A stretch of 26,893 nt of DNA, from NCBI GenBank assembly GCA_934454215.1, contig CAKSGG010000034.1, positions 1 through 26,893 on the forward strand, read 5' to 3'. The stretch's first letter is position 1. Every line of letters starts with the position of its first letter. Shown one piece after another: positions 8,322 through 16,300 of the stretch. The notes under the pieces were generated by a model. That model did not search any database and was not told where the DNA came from. It worked only from the letters and a program-made list of their open reading frames with translations. Origin of the DNA: an uncultured Clostridia bacterium (GTDB lineage Bacteria > Bacillota > Clostridia > UBA1381). The position numbers and the translations under genes were made by a program.

Positions 8322-8942
8322 ATGAGAATTTTTATGGACTTTGTTGCTATTGATTTTGAAACCGCAAGCTCTCTGTATACCAGTCTTTGCAGTATGGGTA
8401 TCTGCGTTGTTGAAAACAATAAAATAGCGGAGCAAAAAGAGATTTTCATAAAGCCTGTTCCGTTTGAATTTAAAGAATATAACATTAAAATACACGGTAT
8501 AACGCCCGAAATGGTAATGTATAAGCCTAATTTCGCACAGTATTGGGACGAGATACGTCCGTATCTTGAAGGCAAAACCGTCATTGCGCATAACACATCG
8601 TTTGACATAAACGCACTGTGCGCAACTCTTGATTATTTCAAAATTCCGTACCCGACTTGCCGTTATATGTGTACGGTACAGCTTTCACAAAAGGCGTATC
8701 CCGAATTGAAAAGCCACCGTCTGAATAATTTATGCGAGGCTCTGGGCGTTTCGTTTTCCCATCACCATGCGTATGACGACGCATATGCGTGCGCACGGGT
8801 GCTTTTGAGGATTCTTGAGGATTACAGTCTTGAAAGCGCCGAGGATTTATCGGAATGTTTCGATGTGTCTATCGGGCAATTGTACCCGAACTGCAAGACA
8901 CTCTCAAAAAAGAAAAAGAAATCATGCCCCTCAAAAAAATAA
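8322..8942 (+). CDS. DnaQ-like DEDDh 3'-5' exonuclease
   Basis: This is a 206-residue stand-alone exonuclease of the polymerase III epsilon/RNase T superfamily. The metal-binding residues are all present: Asp11 and Glu13 in AIDFETA (9-15), Asp95 in AHNTSFDINAL (89-99), and His148 and Asp153 in HHAYDDA (148-154). It ends in a lysine-rich tail. No polymerase, helicase or BRCT part is attached. Two starts are possible. The one given has GGA 6 bases upstream; the ATG at 8334 gives the more typical N-terminus MDFVAIDFE but sits 14 bases from GGAAAGG. The role may be proofreading, repair or nucleic-acid trimming; I cannot choose. Its stop codon overlaps the loop of a hairpin. Confidence 0.88.
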   Translation: MRIFMDFVAIDFETASSLYTSLCSMGICVVENNKIAEQKEIFIKPVPFEFKEYNIKIHGITPEMVMYKPNFAQYWDEIRPYLEGKTVIAHNTSFDINALCATLDYFKIPYPTCRYMCTVQLSQKAYPELKSHRLNNLCEALGVSFSHHHAYDDAYACARVLLRILEDYSLESAEDLSECFDVSIGQLYPNCKTLSKKKKKSCPSKK

Positions 8943-8953
8943 TTGAGGGGCAT
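8924..8953 (-). terminator. Hairpin terminator between convergent genes
   Basis: TGCCCCTCAA (8925-8934) pairs with TTGAGGGGCA (8943-8952) across an 8-base loop, plus one extra A-T pair outside. Read on the minus strand it is followed by a T-rich run (TTTCTTTTTCTTTTTT) and lies 29 bases after the SLH-protein stop. On the plus strand no T tract follows, so plus-strand termination is less certain. Confidence 0.65.
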
Positions 8954-8981
8954 AATAATAATCAGGAAATACATTTTTGTT

Positions 8982-11087
8982 CTATTTCAGATTTTCAATC
9001 AATCTCATAAATACTGTGGCTGCCTGCGCTCTTGTCGAGCCATTCTTCGGAGTGAATTTTCCGTCACTGCCGTTCATAATTCCTTTGCTCGACGCACAGC
9101 TTACCGATTCCTTTGCAAAATCCGAAATTTTTTCATCATCGTCATATTTTTCATTTTTATCCGTCTGTAAATCAGCACCCTTGTATTTTGCATATCTGTA
9201 TGCAATCGCCGCCATTTCTTCACGGCTGATGCTCTTATCCGGCTCAAATTCATTTTCCGTTATACCGTTGACTAATCCGTTTTCGGCAGCCCATATCACA
9301 GCATCTCTGTAATAAGCGTCATCGGAAACATCGGTAAATTTATTTTCGCCTGTTGTTTCCGTCTCGTTTTCCATTCTGTAAAGAACAGTCACAAACATTC
9401 CTCTTGTTATGGTTGAATCGGGCGAAAATTCTTCATCGGTAATTCCGTTCATCAGATTTTTTTCAAAAATATACCAAATAGCGTTATTATACCACGAATC
9501 CTCGCTTACATCTTTAAAACCATGTTTTTTATCAGAAGAATTATCTTTTTTATTATCGTCACGAAAGGAATCCTGCGGACGATTGTTTTCGTTCGGTCTG
9601 CCGAAATCTCCCTGCGGCGGCTGCATACCGCTTTGAGTATTCATGCTGTCGGATACGGTTGTTGTTGCAGTGTCCGTATCATTTATTTTTAAAGTATATG
9701 TTTCATCTTCCGACAATGAAGAATCCGAATAAAATACATAATTCGCACTTCTTACCGCCGCTGCACTGCATACAGTGCCGCTGCTGTCCGATATTGCAAG
9801 CTTATCATTTGCCGATATGCTTACAGACGTTCCCGTACTGCCGCTGTTATCGGGATTTTGAGGCGGCTGTCCGTTATTTCCGTTTTCATCTCCCTGCGGC
9901 GGCTGAGGTCTGCCGTTATCAGCTGAATTTTCATTCTTCATTCTGCGGAAATCCCGTCCGCCTCCCTGCATAAATCCTCTGCTCCCTGCGCCGAACGTTA
10001 TATAGTTCTGCGAACCGTCGGCAGGGTTCTGAGCCATACCCGAATTACCTACAGCAAGCACCGTTCCGCCCGTTATTGTAAACGTTCCGTCACTGTCAAG
10101 AGGTGAATTTGCCCCAAAGCTTGTAGAGAAAACACGAACGTTTCCGCCTGAAATCGTCAGCGTACCATTTGAATCAATACCGTCTCCTTTTTCGGCATTA
10201 ACATAAACACTTCCTCCCGAAATATCCAGTGTATATTGATAACCCTTTAAGTCCGAGTTTGCGGCATTTATACCGTCATCGTTTGAATTTATCTTAATAT
10301 CTCCCGAATACACGTAAACGTTTGCGCCCTCAAGCCCTTCCTCACACGAGCTGATATTAATTTCCGGCTGATTTGTCCCGCCCTGCTCACCTATATTTAA
10401 TGTATAATCACTGTGAACAGCGTCATCCGCCGCCGATATGTTCAGGTTTCCGCTCTTTATATTTAATTCTGCCTCCGCATTTATTGCGTCATTCACAGGC
10501 GCTTCTATATTGAGTACCGCATCTTTTACGGTCAGTGACGCATCTCCGTCCTCATCTGTTGACGCACCCGATTTGATTCCGTTCTTGCCGTTTGCCGTAA
10601 TATTTATCGTTCCGCTTCCGTCTATAACAACATCAGAGCCGTCCTTGCACTTGATAACCGCATTTTCGGCATTTGTATTATCGGGGTAATTATCATCGTT
10701 ATTTTCACTGCTGTCACTCAGCGTATTAACACTGCCCTCCTTTGCGGTAAGCGTTGCTTCACTGCTCTTATTAAAGCAAATCGGCGCAGTATCCTTTGAC
10801 GAAAGCGTTATTCTGTTAAGTATCAGGCTTACGCCCGTTGTCCCTTTCTTAACCGTAATGCTTCCATCGGCACAGTTTCCCGATACCTCGTATGTACCGC
10901 TTGAATTTATTGTCAAATCGGTACCCGAAATTTTATATCCCGTATAGTCTCCGTCATCTGCGCTGATTCCGCTGTCAGAAAAAATGAATTTTGTAACATT
11001 TTCACTTTTTGCAAACACCGCATACGGCACTGCAAGCTGTACGGCAAACGCCGCAGCCGACATAATCGACATAATCTGTTTTTTCAT
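8982..11087 (-). CDS. Secreted Cthe_2159-like beta-helix carbohydrate-binding protein with three SLH domains
   Basis: This 701-residue protein is exported and bound to the cell wall. A signal peptide covers residues 1-26 (probable cut after AVFA). Residues ~28-380 form a repetitive region of the type called carbohydrate-binding domain-containing protein Cthe_2159 (PF14262), known as a parallel beta-helix binding cellulose or pectin-like acids. Then come a Pro/Gln/Asn/Gly-rich linker (~385-420), a small beta-rich segment (~421-480), a second such linker (~485-521) and three SLH domains (522-572, 582-637, 646-701). The SLH domains are expected to hold it to secondary cell-wall polymers. AAGGA lies about 9 bases before the ATG at 11087; the in-frame ATG at 11096 is too close to that site. 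It is divergent from a two-component system across a dyad, which suggests control by that system. Confidence 0.88.
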   Translation of the reverse strand: MKKQIMSIMSAAAFAVQLAVPYAVFAKSENVTKFIFSDSGISADDGDYTGYKISGTDLTINSSGTYEVSGNCADGSITVKKGTTGVSLILNRITLSSKDTAPICFNKSSEATLTAKEGSVNTLSDSSENNDDNYPDNTNAENAVIKCKDGSDVVIDGSGTINITANGKNGIKSGASTDEDGDASLTVKDAVLNIEAPVNDAINAEAELNIKSGNLNISAADDAVHSDYTLNIGEQGGTNQPEINISSCEEGLEGANVYVYSGDIKINSNDDGINAANSDLKGYQYTLDISGGSVYVNAEKGDGIDSNGTLTISGGNVRVFSTSFGANSPLDSDGTFTITGGTVLAVGNSGMAQNPADGSQNYITFGAGSRGFMQGGGRDFRRMKNENSADNGRPQPPQGDENGNNGQPPQNPDNSGSTGTSVSISANDKLAISDSSGTVCSAAAVRSANYVFYSDSSLSEDETYTLKINDTDTATTTVSDSMNTQSGMQPPQGDFGRPNENNRPQDSFRDDNKKDNSSDKKHGFKDVSEDSWYNNAIWYIFEKNLMNGITDEEFSPDSTITRGMFVTVLYRMENETETTGENKFTDVSDDAYYRDAVIWAAENGLVNGITENEFEPDKSISREEMAAIAYRYAKYKGADLQTDKNEKYDDDEKISDFAKESVSCASSKGIMNGSDGKFTPKNGSTRAQAATVFMRLIENLK

Positions 11088-11126
11088 ATAAATCATTCCT
11101 TTCCGAATATTTATTTTGTAATTACA

Positions 11127-11155
11127 ATTATACACACAATTCTTAAAAAGTTCTG
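11127..11155 (-). promoter_or_regulatory. Promoter of the SLH-protein gene with a weak -35
   Basis: On the minus strand, TATAAT (11127-11132) follows TGTG. The hexamer 17 bases upstream is CAGAAC (11150-11155), far from consensus and buried in the left arm of the dyad. A good -10 with a poor -35 under a dyad is what an activator-dependent promoter looks like; that reading is inference. Confidence 0.55.
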
Positions 11156-11181
11156 AAATTTTTCAGCTTTATTTAAGAATT
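11138..11181. promoter_or_regulatory. 44-bp nested dyad, candidate response-regulator operator
   Basis: The outer arms AATTCTTAAA (11138-11147) and TTTAAGAATT (11172-11181) are perfect inverted repeats. The inner arms CTGAAA (11153-11158) and TTTCAG (11161-11166) are also perfect, and both pairs share one centre at 11159.5. Within the left half, TTCTTAAA (11140) and TTCTGAAA (11151) form a direct repeat 11 bases apart, about one helical turn, the spacing OmpR-type dimers use. It sits between the divergent SLH gene and the two-component genes. Confidence 0.6.
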
Positions 11182-11216
11182 TTATGATAAATTATAGAAA
11201 ACGCAAAAATATATGA

Positions 11217-11222
11217 TATAAT
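11217..11222 (+). promoter_or_regulatory. -10 element of the two-component operon promoter
   Basis: TATAAT lies 37 bases before the response-regulator ATG. No good -35 is visible 17 bases upstream, and the dyad ends 35 bases before this element, as expected for an activated or autoregulated promoter. The transcript would begin near 11229, next to the small inverted repeat CTGTC-ACA-GACAG (11230-11242). Confidence 0.5.
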
Positions 11223-11259
11223 AATTATGCTGTCACAGACAGCGGAACGGAGGATTATC

Positions 11260-11937
11260 ATGAAAATTTTAGTTGTAGAGGACGACAGGCTTATATCCGA
11301 TGCAGTATGCAAAATATTGCAGGACAGCGGATTTTATACAGACGCTGTATACGACGGCGATGACGCTGTGTATTATATAAAAGAAGAAAATTACGATTTG
11401 ATTATACTTGATATTATGCTGCCCGTTTTTGACGGAATAGAGGTTTTGAAAAAAGCACGCCAAGCAGGCGTAAACACACCGATTCTTATGCTTACGGCAA
11501 AAAATACGATTCACGACAAGGTGTGCGGTCTGAATTCGGGTGCCGATGATTATATGACAAAGCCGTTTGATTCCGAAGAACTGCTCGCAAGAGTCAACGC
11601 ACTGACACGCAGAACAGGAAATATAATAATTGATACTCTTGAATACGGAGATTTAAAAATCAACTTAAATTCCGCCGTTTTATTCTGCGGTGATAATTCC
11701 ATTCAGCTTACAAAAAAGGAATTTGAAGTACTTAAAATGCTTTTTAAAAATTCAAATATGACCGTTACAAAAGAAAGTATCATTGTAAATGTATGGGGTC
11801 TTGAATCAGACACAACCGAAAATAACGTAGAGGCATATATTTCATTTATACGGAAAAAGATAAAATATCTCAACTCATGCGTTTCAATAAAAAACATTCA
11901 TGGTATCGGTTACCGTCCGGAGGAGCACCAATGCTGA
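11260..11937 (+). CDS. OmpR/PhoB-family response regulator
   Basis: This is a DNA-binding transcription factor controlled by phosphorylation, 225 residues long. The receiver domain (1-~115) has the acidic pair Asp8/Asp9, the phospho-acceptor Asp51 in LILDIMLP, Thr79 and Lys101 in TKPF. A winged-helix output domain (~130-220) ends with IHGIGYRPEE, typical of the OmpR class. GGAGG lies 6 bases before the ATG at 11260; an upstream in-frame ATG (11227) would start at or before the transcript's 5' end. Its last 7 bases overlap the kinase gene, so the two are translationally coupled. The likely target is the divergent SLH surface protein, and possibly its own operon, through the dyad at 11138-11181. 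Confidence 0.93.
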   Translation: MKILVVEDDRLISDAVCKILQDSGFYTDAVYDGDDAVYYIKEENYDLIILDIMLPVFDGIEVLKKARQAGVNTPILMLTAKNTIHDKVCGLNSGADDYMTKPFDSEELLARVNALTRRTGNIIIDTLEYGDLKINLNSAVLFCGDNSIQLTKKEFEVLKMLFKNSNMTVTKESIIVNVWGLESDTTENNVEAYISFIRKKIKYLNSCVSIKNIHGIGYRPEEHQC

Positions 11938-13190
11938 AAGAATACAAAAAGAAATTCATTATGTCAAACCTCCTGCTTGTGGGCTTTGTTCTTATTGTTA
12001 TGAATATTGTTATATTTACATACTCATATCATGCAAGTGTTGAGGAGCTAAAAACAACAATGTCGCAAAAGCTTGAACCGTACGACGCAATCCGAGATGT
12101 TTTAAAGAATCACCCGAGAGCATTTGAAGATACGTTCAGAAAGCCGCCTGCTCCTCCCGACGAAAACAAAAAATACGGAAAGTCGATTTTTGTGTTTTTC
12201 TATGACGCCAATCAAAAAAGCGTTTCTGTAATTTCAAGAGCTCAATCCGAATATTCGGACAGCCTTGAAGAAATCGCCGTTGAAGTTCAAGCCTCCTCCG
12301 AAACGTTCGGTACAATAAAAAACAGGGATTTATATTATTATAAGCAGCAGTCCGATAACGATATAAAAATAGTGATTGTCCGTAAAAGCTTTATAAGAAT
12401 CGCCATGTTAAAACTGTTATCCGCTCTTATTCTGATATTTATATCGGCAATGCTTGCGTTTCTTTTCATAAGCCGCCGCCTTGCCGAAATTGCCATAAAG
12501 CCGCTTGAAGAGTCAATCGCACGGGAAAAACAGTTTATTACGGATATATCACATGACCTGAAAACTCCCGTCACCGCAATTCTTGCAAATACCGCTATAC
12601 TGGCGTCAAGCAAAAATGCGCTTGTAAGCGACGTATATAAATGGATTGACGGAACAAAGCAGGCAGCACAAAACATGAAATCACTGATTGAACAAATGCT
12701 CGTCCTGTCACGAACGGAATCGGAGCGTCAGGTAAGCCTTGAACGTGTAAATATTTCCGATATTGCAGAGCAAAATTCGCTTGTAATGGAGTCCGCCGCA
12801 TATGAAAAAAATATAGAATACCGAACAAACATTCATAAAGATATTTATATAAATGCAAATAAGGAATATGTCGGACGCATTGTTTTTTCGCTGATTGAAA
12901 ATGCAATAAAATACGAAGCGGACAACGGCAAAATCATTATATCATTGTACAGCAAGGGCAAAAAAGTGTATTTTTCGGTATTAAATCAAAACACGGTTAT
13001 TGATAAACAGGACATACCTCATATATTTGAACGATTTTACCGTTCTGATAAATCAAGAACCTCCGATAACGGTCACGGGCTCGGGCTTGCGATAGTAAAA
13101 AATCTCGTTGAAATGATGAACGGGAAAATTTCAGCCGAAAGCTCCGAAAGCGTCGGAACTGTATTTACCGTTCAATTTACGGCATTATAA
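11931..13190 (+). CDS. Membrane sensor histidine kinase
   Basis: This 419-residue kinase is the partner of the overlapping response regulator. Two membrane helices (~9-33 and ~156-180) bracket an extracytoplasmic sensor region of about 120 residues with a PPAPP stretch. The HisKA domain carries the phospho-acceptor His208 in DISHDLKTP. The ATPase domain has an N box around Asn324 (SLIENAIKYE), an F box HIFERFYRSD (364-373) and a G2 box GHGLGLA (381-387). The G1 box is degenerate: LNQNTVIDKQDIP replaces the usual D/N-x-G-x-G/P pattern. GGAGG sits 7 bases before the ATG at 11931. No known small sensor domain is recognisable, so the signal is unknown; a cell-envelope or polysaccharide cue is only a guess from the neighbouring target. 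Confidence 0.92.
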   Translation: MLKEYKKKFIMSNLLLVGFVLIVMNIVIFTYSYHASVEELKTTMSQKLEPYDAIRDVLKNHPRAFEDTFRKPPAPPDENKKYGKSIFVFFYDANQKSVSVISRAQSEYSDSLEEIAVEVQASSETFGTIKNRDLYYYKQQSDNDIKIVIVRKSFIRIAMLKLLSALILIFISAMLAFLFISRRLAEIAIKPLEESIAREKQFITDISHDLKTPVTAILANTAILASSKNALVSDVYKWIDGTKQAAQNMKSLIEQMLVLSRTESERQVSLERVNISDIAEQNSLVMESAAYEKNIEYRTNIHKDIYINANKEYVGRIVFSLIENAIKYEADNGKIIISLYSKGKKVYFSVLNQNTVIDKQDIPHIFERFYRSDKSRTSDNGHGLGLAIVKNLVEMMNGKISAESSESVGTVFTVQFTAL

Positions 13191-13248
13191 ATGTAATAAC
13201 TAACAACATTTCATAAAAATATCTGCCTTAAACTGAATAATTTGCTAC

Positions 13249-13277
13249 TTGACTTATTCGCAAAAAGTATTTATAAT
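13249..13277 (+). promoter_or_regulatory. Promoter of the double activase gene
   Basis: TTGACT (13249-13254), 17 bases and TATAAT (13272-13277) lie 64 bases before the start codon. No terminator hairpin is visible after the kinase gene, so some read-through from upstream is possible. Confidence 0.8.
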
Positions 13278-13341
13278 ATAATAGATTGAATAGTTTCTAC
13301 CTATTAAAAAGATATATAAAATATTCCAAGGAGGCTGAAAT

Positions 13342-16300
13342 ATGGCAGAGAGCATATTACATATGGGAATAGACGTCGGTTCGACAACCGTCAAGGTTGT
13401 TGTTCTCGATGATGAAAAGAATACTCTTTTTTCCGAATACAGACGTCATTTTTCAGACATAAAAAGTACGGTCGAAGGACTGTTTAAAGAAGTATATGAA
13501 ACAATAGGCGGTAAAAAATTCACCGTTGTTATAACAGGCTCGGGCGGATTGCTTATTTCAAACGCTTTGGGTCTTCCGTTTGTTCAGGAGGTAATAGCGA
13601 ATAAAGCGGCAATTACCGAATTTTTACCCGATACCGATGTCGTTATCGAGCTTGGCGGAGAGGACGCTAAAATACTTTATCTTTCAGGCGGACTGGAACA
13701 AAGAATGAACGGTACTTGTGCCGGCGGAACAGGCTCTTTTATCGATCAGATGTCAATACTTTTAAAAACCGACGCTTCTGGCTTGAACGATTTGGCTCAA
13801 AAGCATAAAATTATATACCCGATAGCCGCACGCTGCGGAGTGTTTGCAAAATCTGACGTTCAGCCGCTGCTTAACGAAGGTGCGGCACGCGAGGACGTTG
13901 CGGCGTCAATCCTGCAAGCGGTTGTAACACAGACAATAAGCGGACTTGCACAGGGACGGCCGATAAAGGGAAATATTGTATTTTTGGGCGGGCCGCTGCA
14001 TTTTCTGCCCCAGCTTCGCCAACAGTTTCAAGACACTCTGAAAGATAATGCAAAATCCTTTACAACACCTGAAAATGCACAGTTGTTCGTTGCGATAGGC
14101 GCTTCGCTTATGTATGACAAAAATACAGTTACCGATTTGCCGACGCTTATGAAAAATCTTGAAAAGCTTAACAGTGCCGAAACGGAAATAACAAGAATAC
14201 GCAAACTATTTCTTGACGATGACGAGCGAAAAGAATTTTTTGACCGTCATGCAAAACACGTCGCAAAACGGGGCGATATTTCAAAAGCGAAAGGGCCTGT
14301 TTTCCTCGGGCTTGATGTCGGCTCAACAACAATAAAAGCCGCATTGATTGATGAAAATTCAAATATTCTGTATACATACTACGGCAAAAACGAAGGCTCT
14401 CCGATTACCTGCGGAATCAATATACTGCGTGATTTGTATTCACAGCTTCCGAAGGACGCCTTTATTGCAAACGCCTGCACAACAGGCTACGGCGAGCTGC
14501 TGCTAAAAACAGCATTCAGAATCAAAGAGGGCGAAATCGAAACAATCGCTCACTATAAAGCCGCAAACCACTTCTCCCCCGGGGTTGATTTTATCATCGA
14601 CATCGGCGGTCAGGATATGAAGTGTATGAAAATCAAAAACGGCGTTATAGACAGCATAATGCTTAACGAAGCTTGTTCTTCGGGCTGCGGTTCGTTTATT
14701 CAGACATTTGCGGAAGGTCTCGGAATGGATTCGATAAGTTTTTCAAAAGAGGCTCTTACCGCCGACAATCCCGTTGATTTGGGAACACGCTGTACCGTAT
14801 TTATGAATTCAAGAGTAAAGCAGGCTCAAAAAGAGGGCGCTACAGTCGGTGACATCAGCGCCGGTCTGTCATATTCGGTTGTAAGAAACGCATTGTATAA
14901 GGTTATAAAGCTTCGCGACCCCGATTTAATGGGAAACAATATTGTCGTTCAGGGCGGTACATTCAATAACAATGCAATTCTGCGCTGTTTTGAACTGCTT
15001 ACAGGCAAAAATGTTATACGCCCCGACATAGCTGGAATTATGGGCGCTTTCGGTTCGGCTCTTATAGCGCACGAACGCTGGGACGGCGGCGACTGTGATA
15101 TTCTGACATATGATGAGCTTGACGAATTTACCTTTAATACATCGCTCACACGCTGTCAGAAATGCTCAAACCACTGTCAGCTTACAATAACCGACTTTGG
15201 CGACGGCGGAAGATTTGTTTCGGGCAACCGCTGCGAAAGAGGAGCGGGAATGGAACGCCCGAAAAACCAACTGCCTAATTTATACGATTACAAGTATAAG
15301 CGTGTATTTGCTTACAAGCCTCTTGAAAGTGCGCCTATGGGGGAAATAGGTTTGCCCCGTGTGCTTAATATGTACGAAAATTATCCGCTTTGGTTTACCA
15401 TTTTTACTGAATTAGGATTTAAGGTAAGGCTTTCGGCGAGAAGCTCTCATGCAATTTACGAAAAAGGAATTGAATCCATACCGTCGGAGAGTGCGTGTTA
15501 TCCCGCAAAACTTGTACACGGTCACATTCAGGATTTGATAGACAAAGGCATAAAGACAATTTTTTACCCGTGTATTCCATATGAGCAGATAGAATACAGT
15601 GATGCCGGAAATCACTTTAACTGTCCTATGGTTACTTCATACCCCGAAGTAATATATAATAATATGGACGTGGTTCGTCAGCCGGATATAAAGTTTTTGT
15701 ACCCGTTTGTAAACCTTGCGGACAAACCGTCGTTTAAACGCCAGATGTGCAAGACATTTTGTTCAATGGGCTTTACAAAAGAGCAGATTAACAAAGCTTG
15801 TGACAAGGGCTTTGCGGAGCTGCAAGTGTTTAAACATGATGTACGCAAAAAGGGCGAGGAAATTCTGCAATGGCTTGATGATAACGACAAACGAGGGATA
15901 GTACTTGCAGGCCGTCCGTACCATATTGACCCCGAAATAAACCACGGTATTCCCGATATGATAAATTCTCTCGGATTTGCGGTTCTGACAGAAGACAGTA
16001 TTGCTCATTTGGGGCATCTTCAAAGAGATATACGTGTTGTTGACCAATGGGCGTATCATACACGTCTTTATGAATCAGCCGCCGAGGTTATAAAGAATAA
16101 CAGGCTTGAACTTATACAGCTTAATTCATTTGGCTGCGGGCTTGATGCGGTTACAACCGACCAAGTTCAGGAAATACTGCAATCAAGCGAAAAAATATAT
16201 ACAACGCTTAAAATTGACGAAGTTTCAAACCTCGGCACGGCACGAATCCGTGTACGCTCATTGAAAGCCGCAATAAAAGAAAGAACGGAAAATAACTTTA

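Noticed and set aside
11230..11242. CTGTC-ACA-GACAG inverted repeat in the two-component leader
   Set aside because: It is only a 5-bp stem with a 3-base loop; it could protect the transcript's 5' end but is too weak to call a regulatory element.
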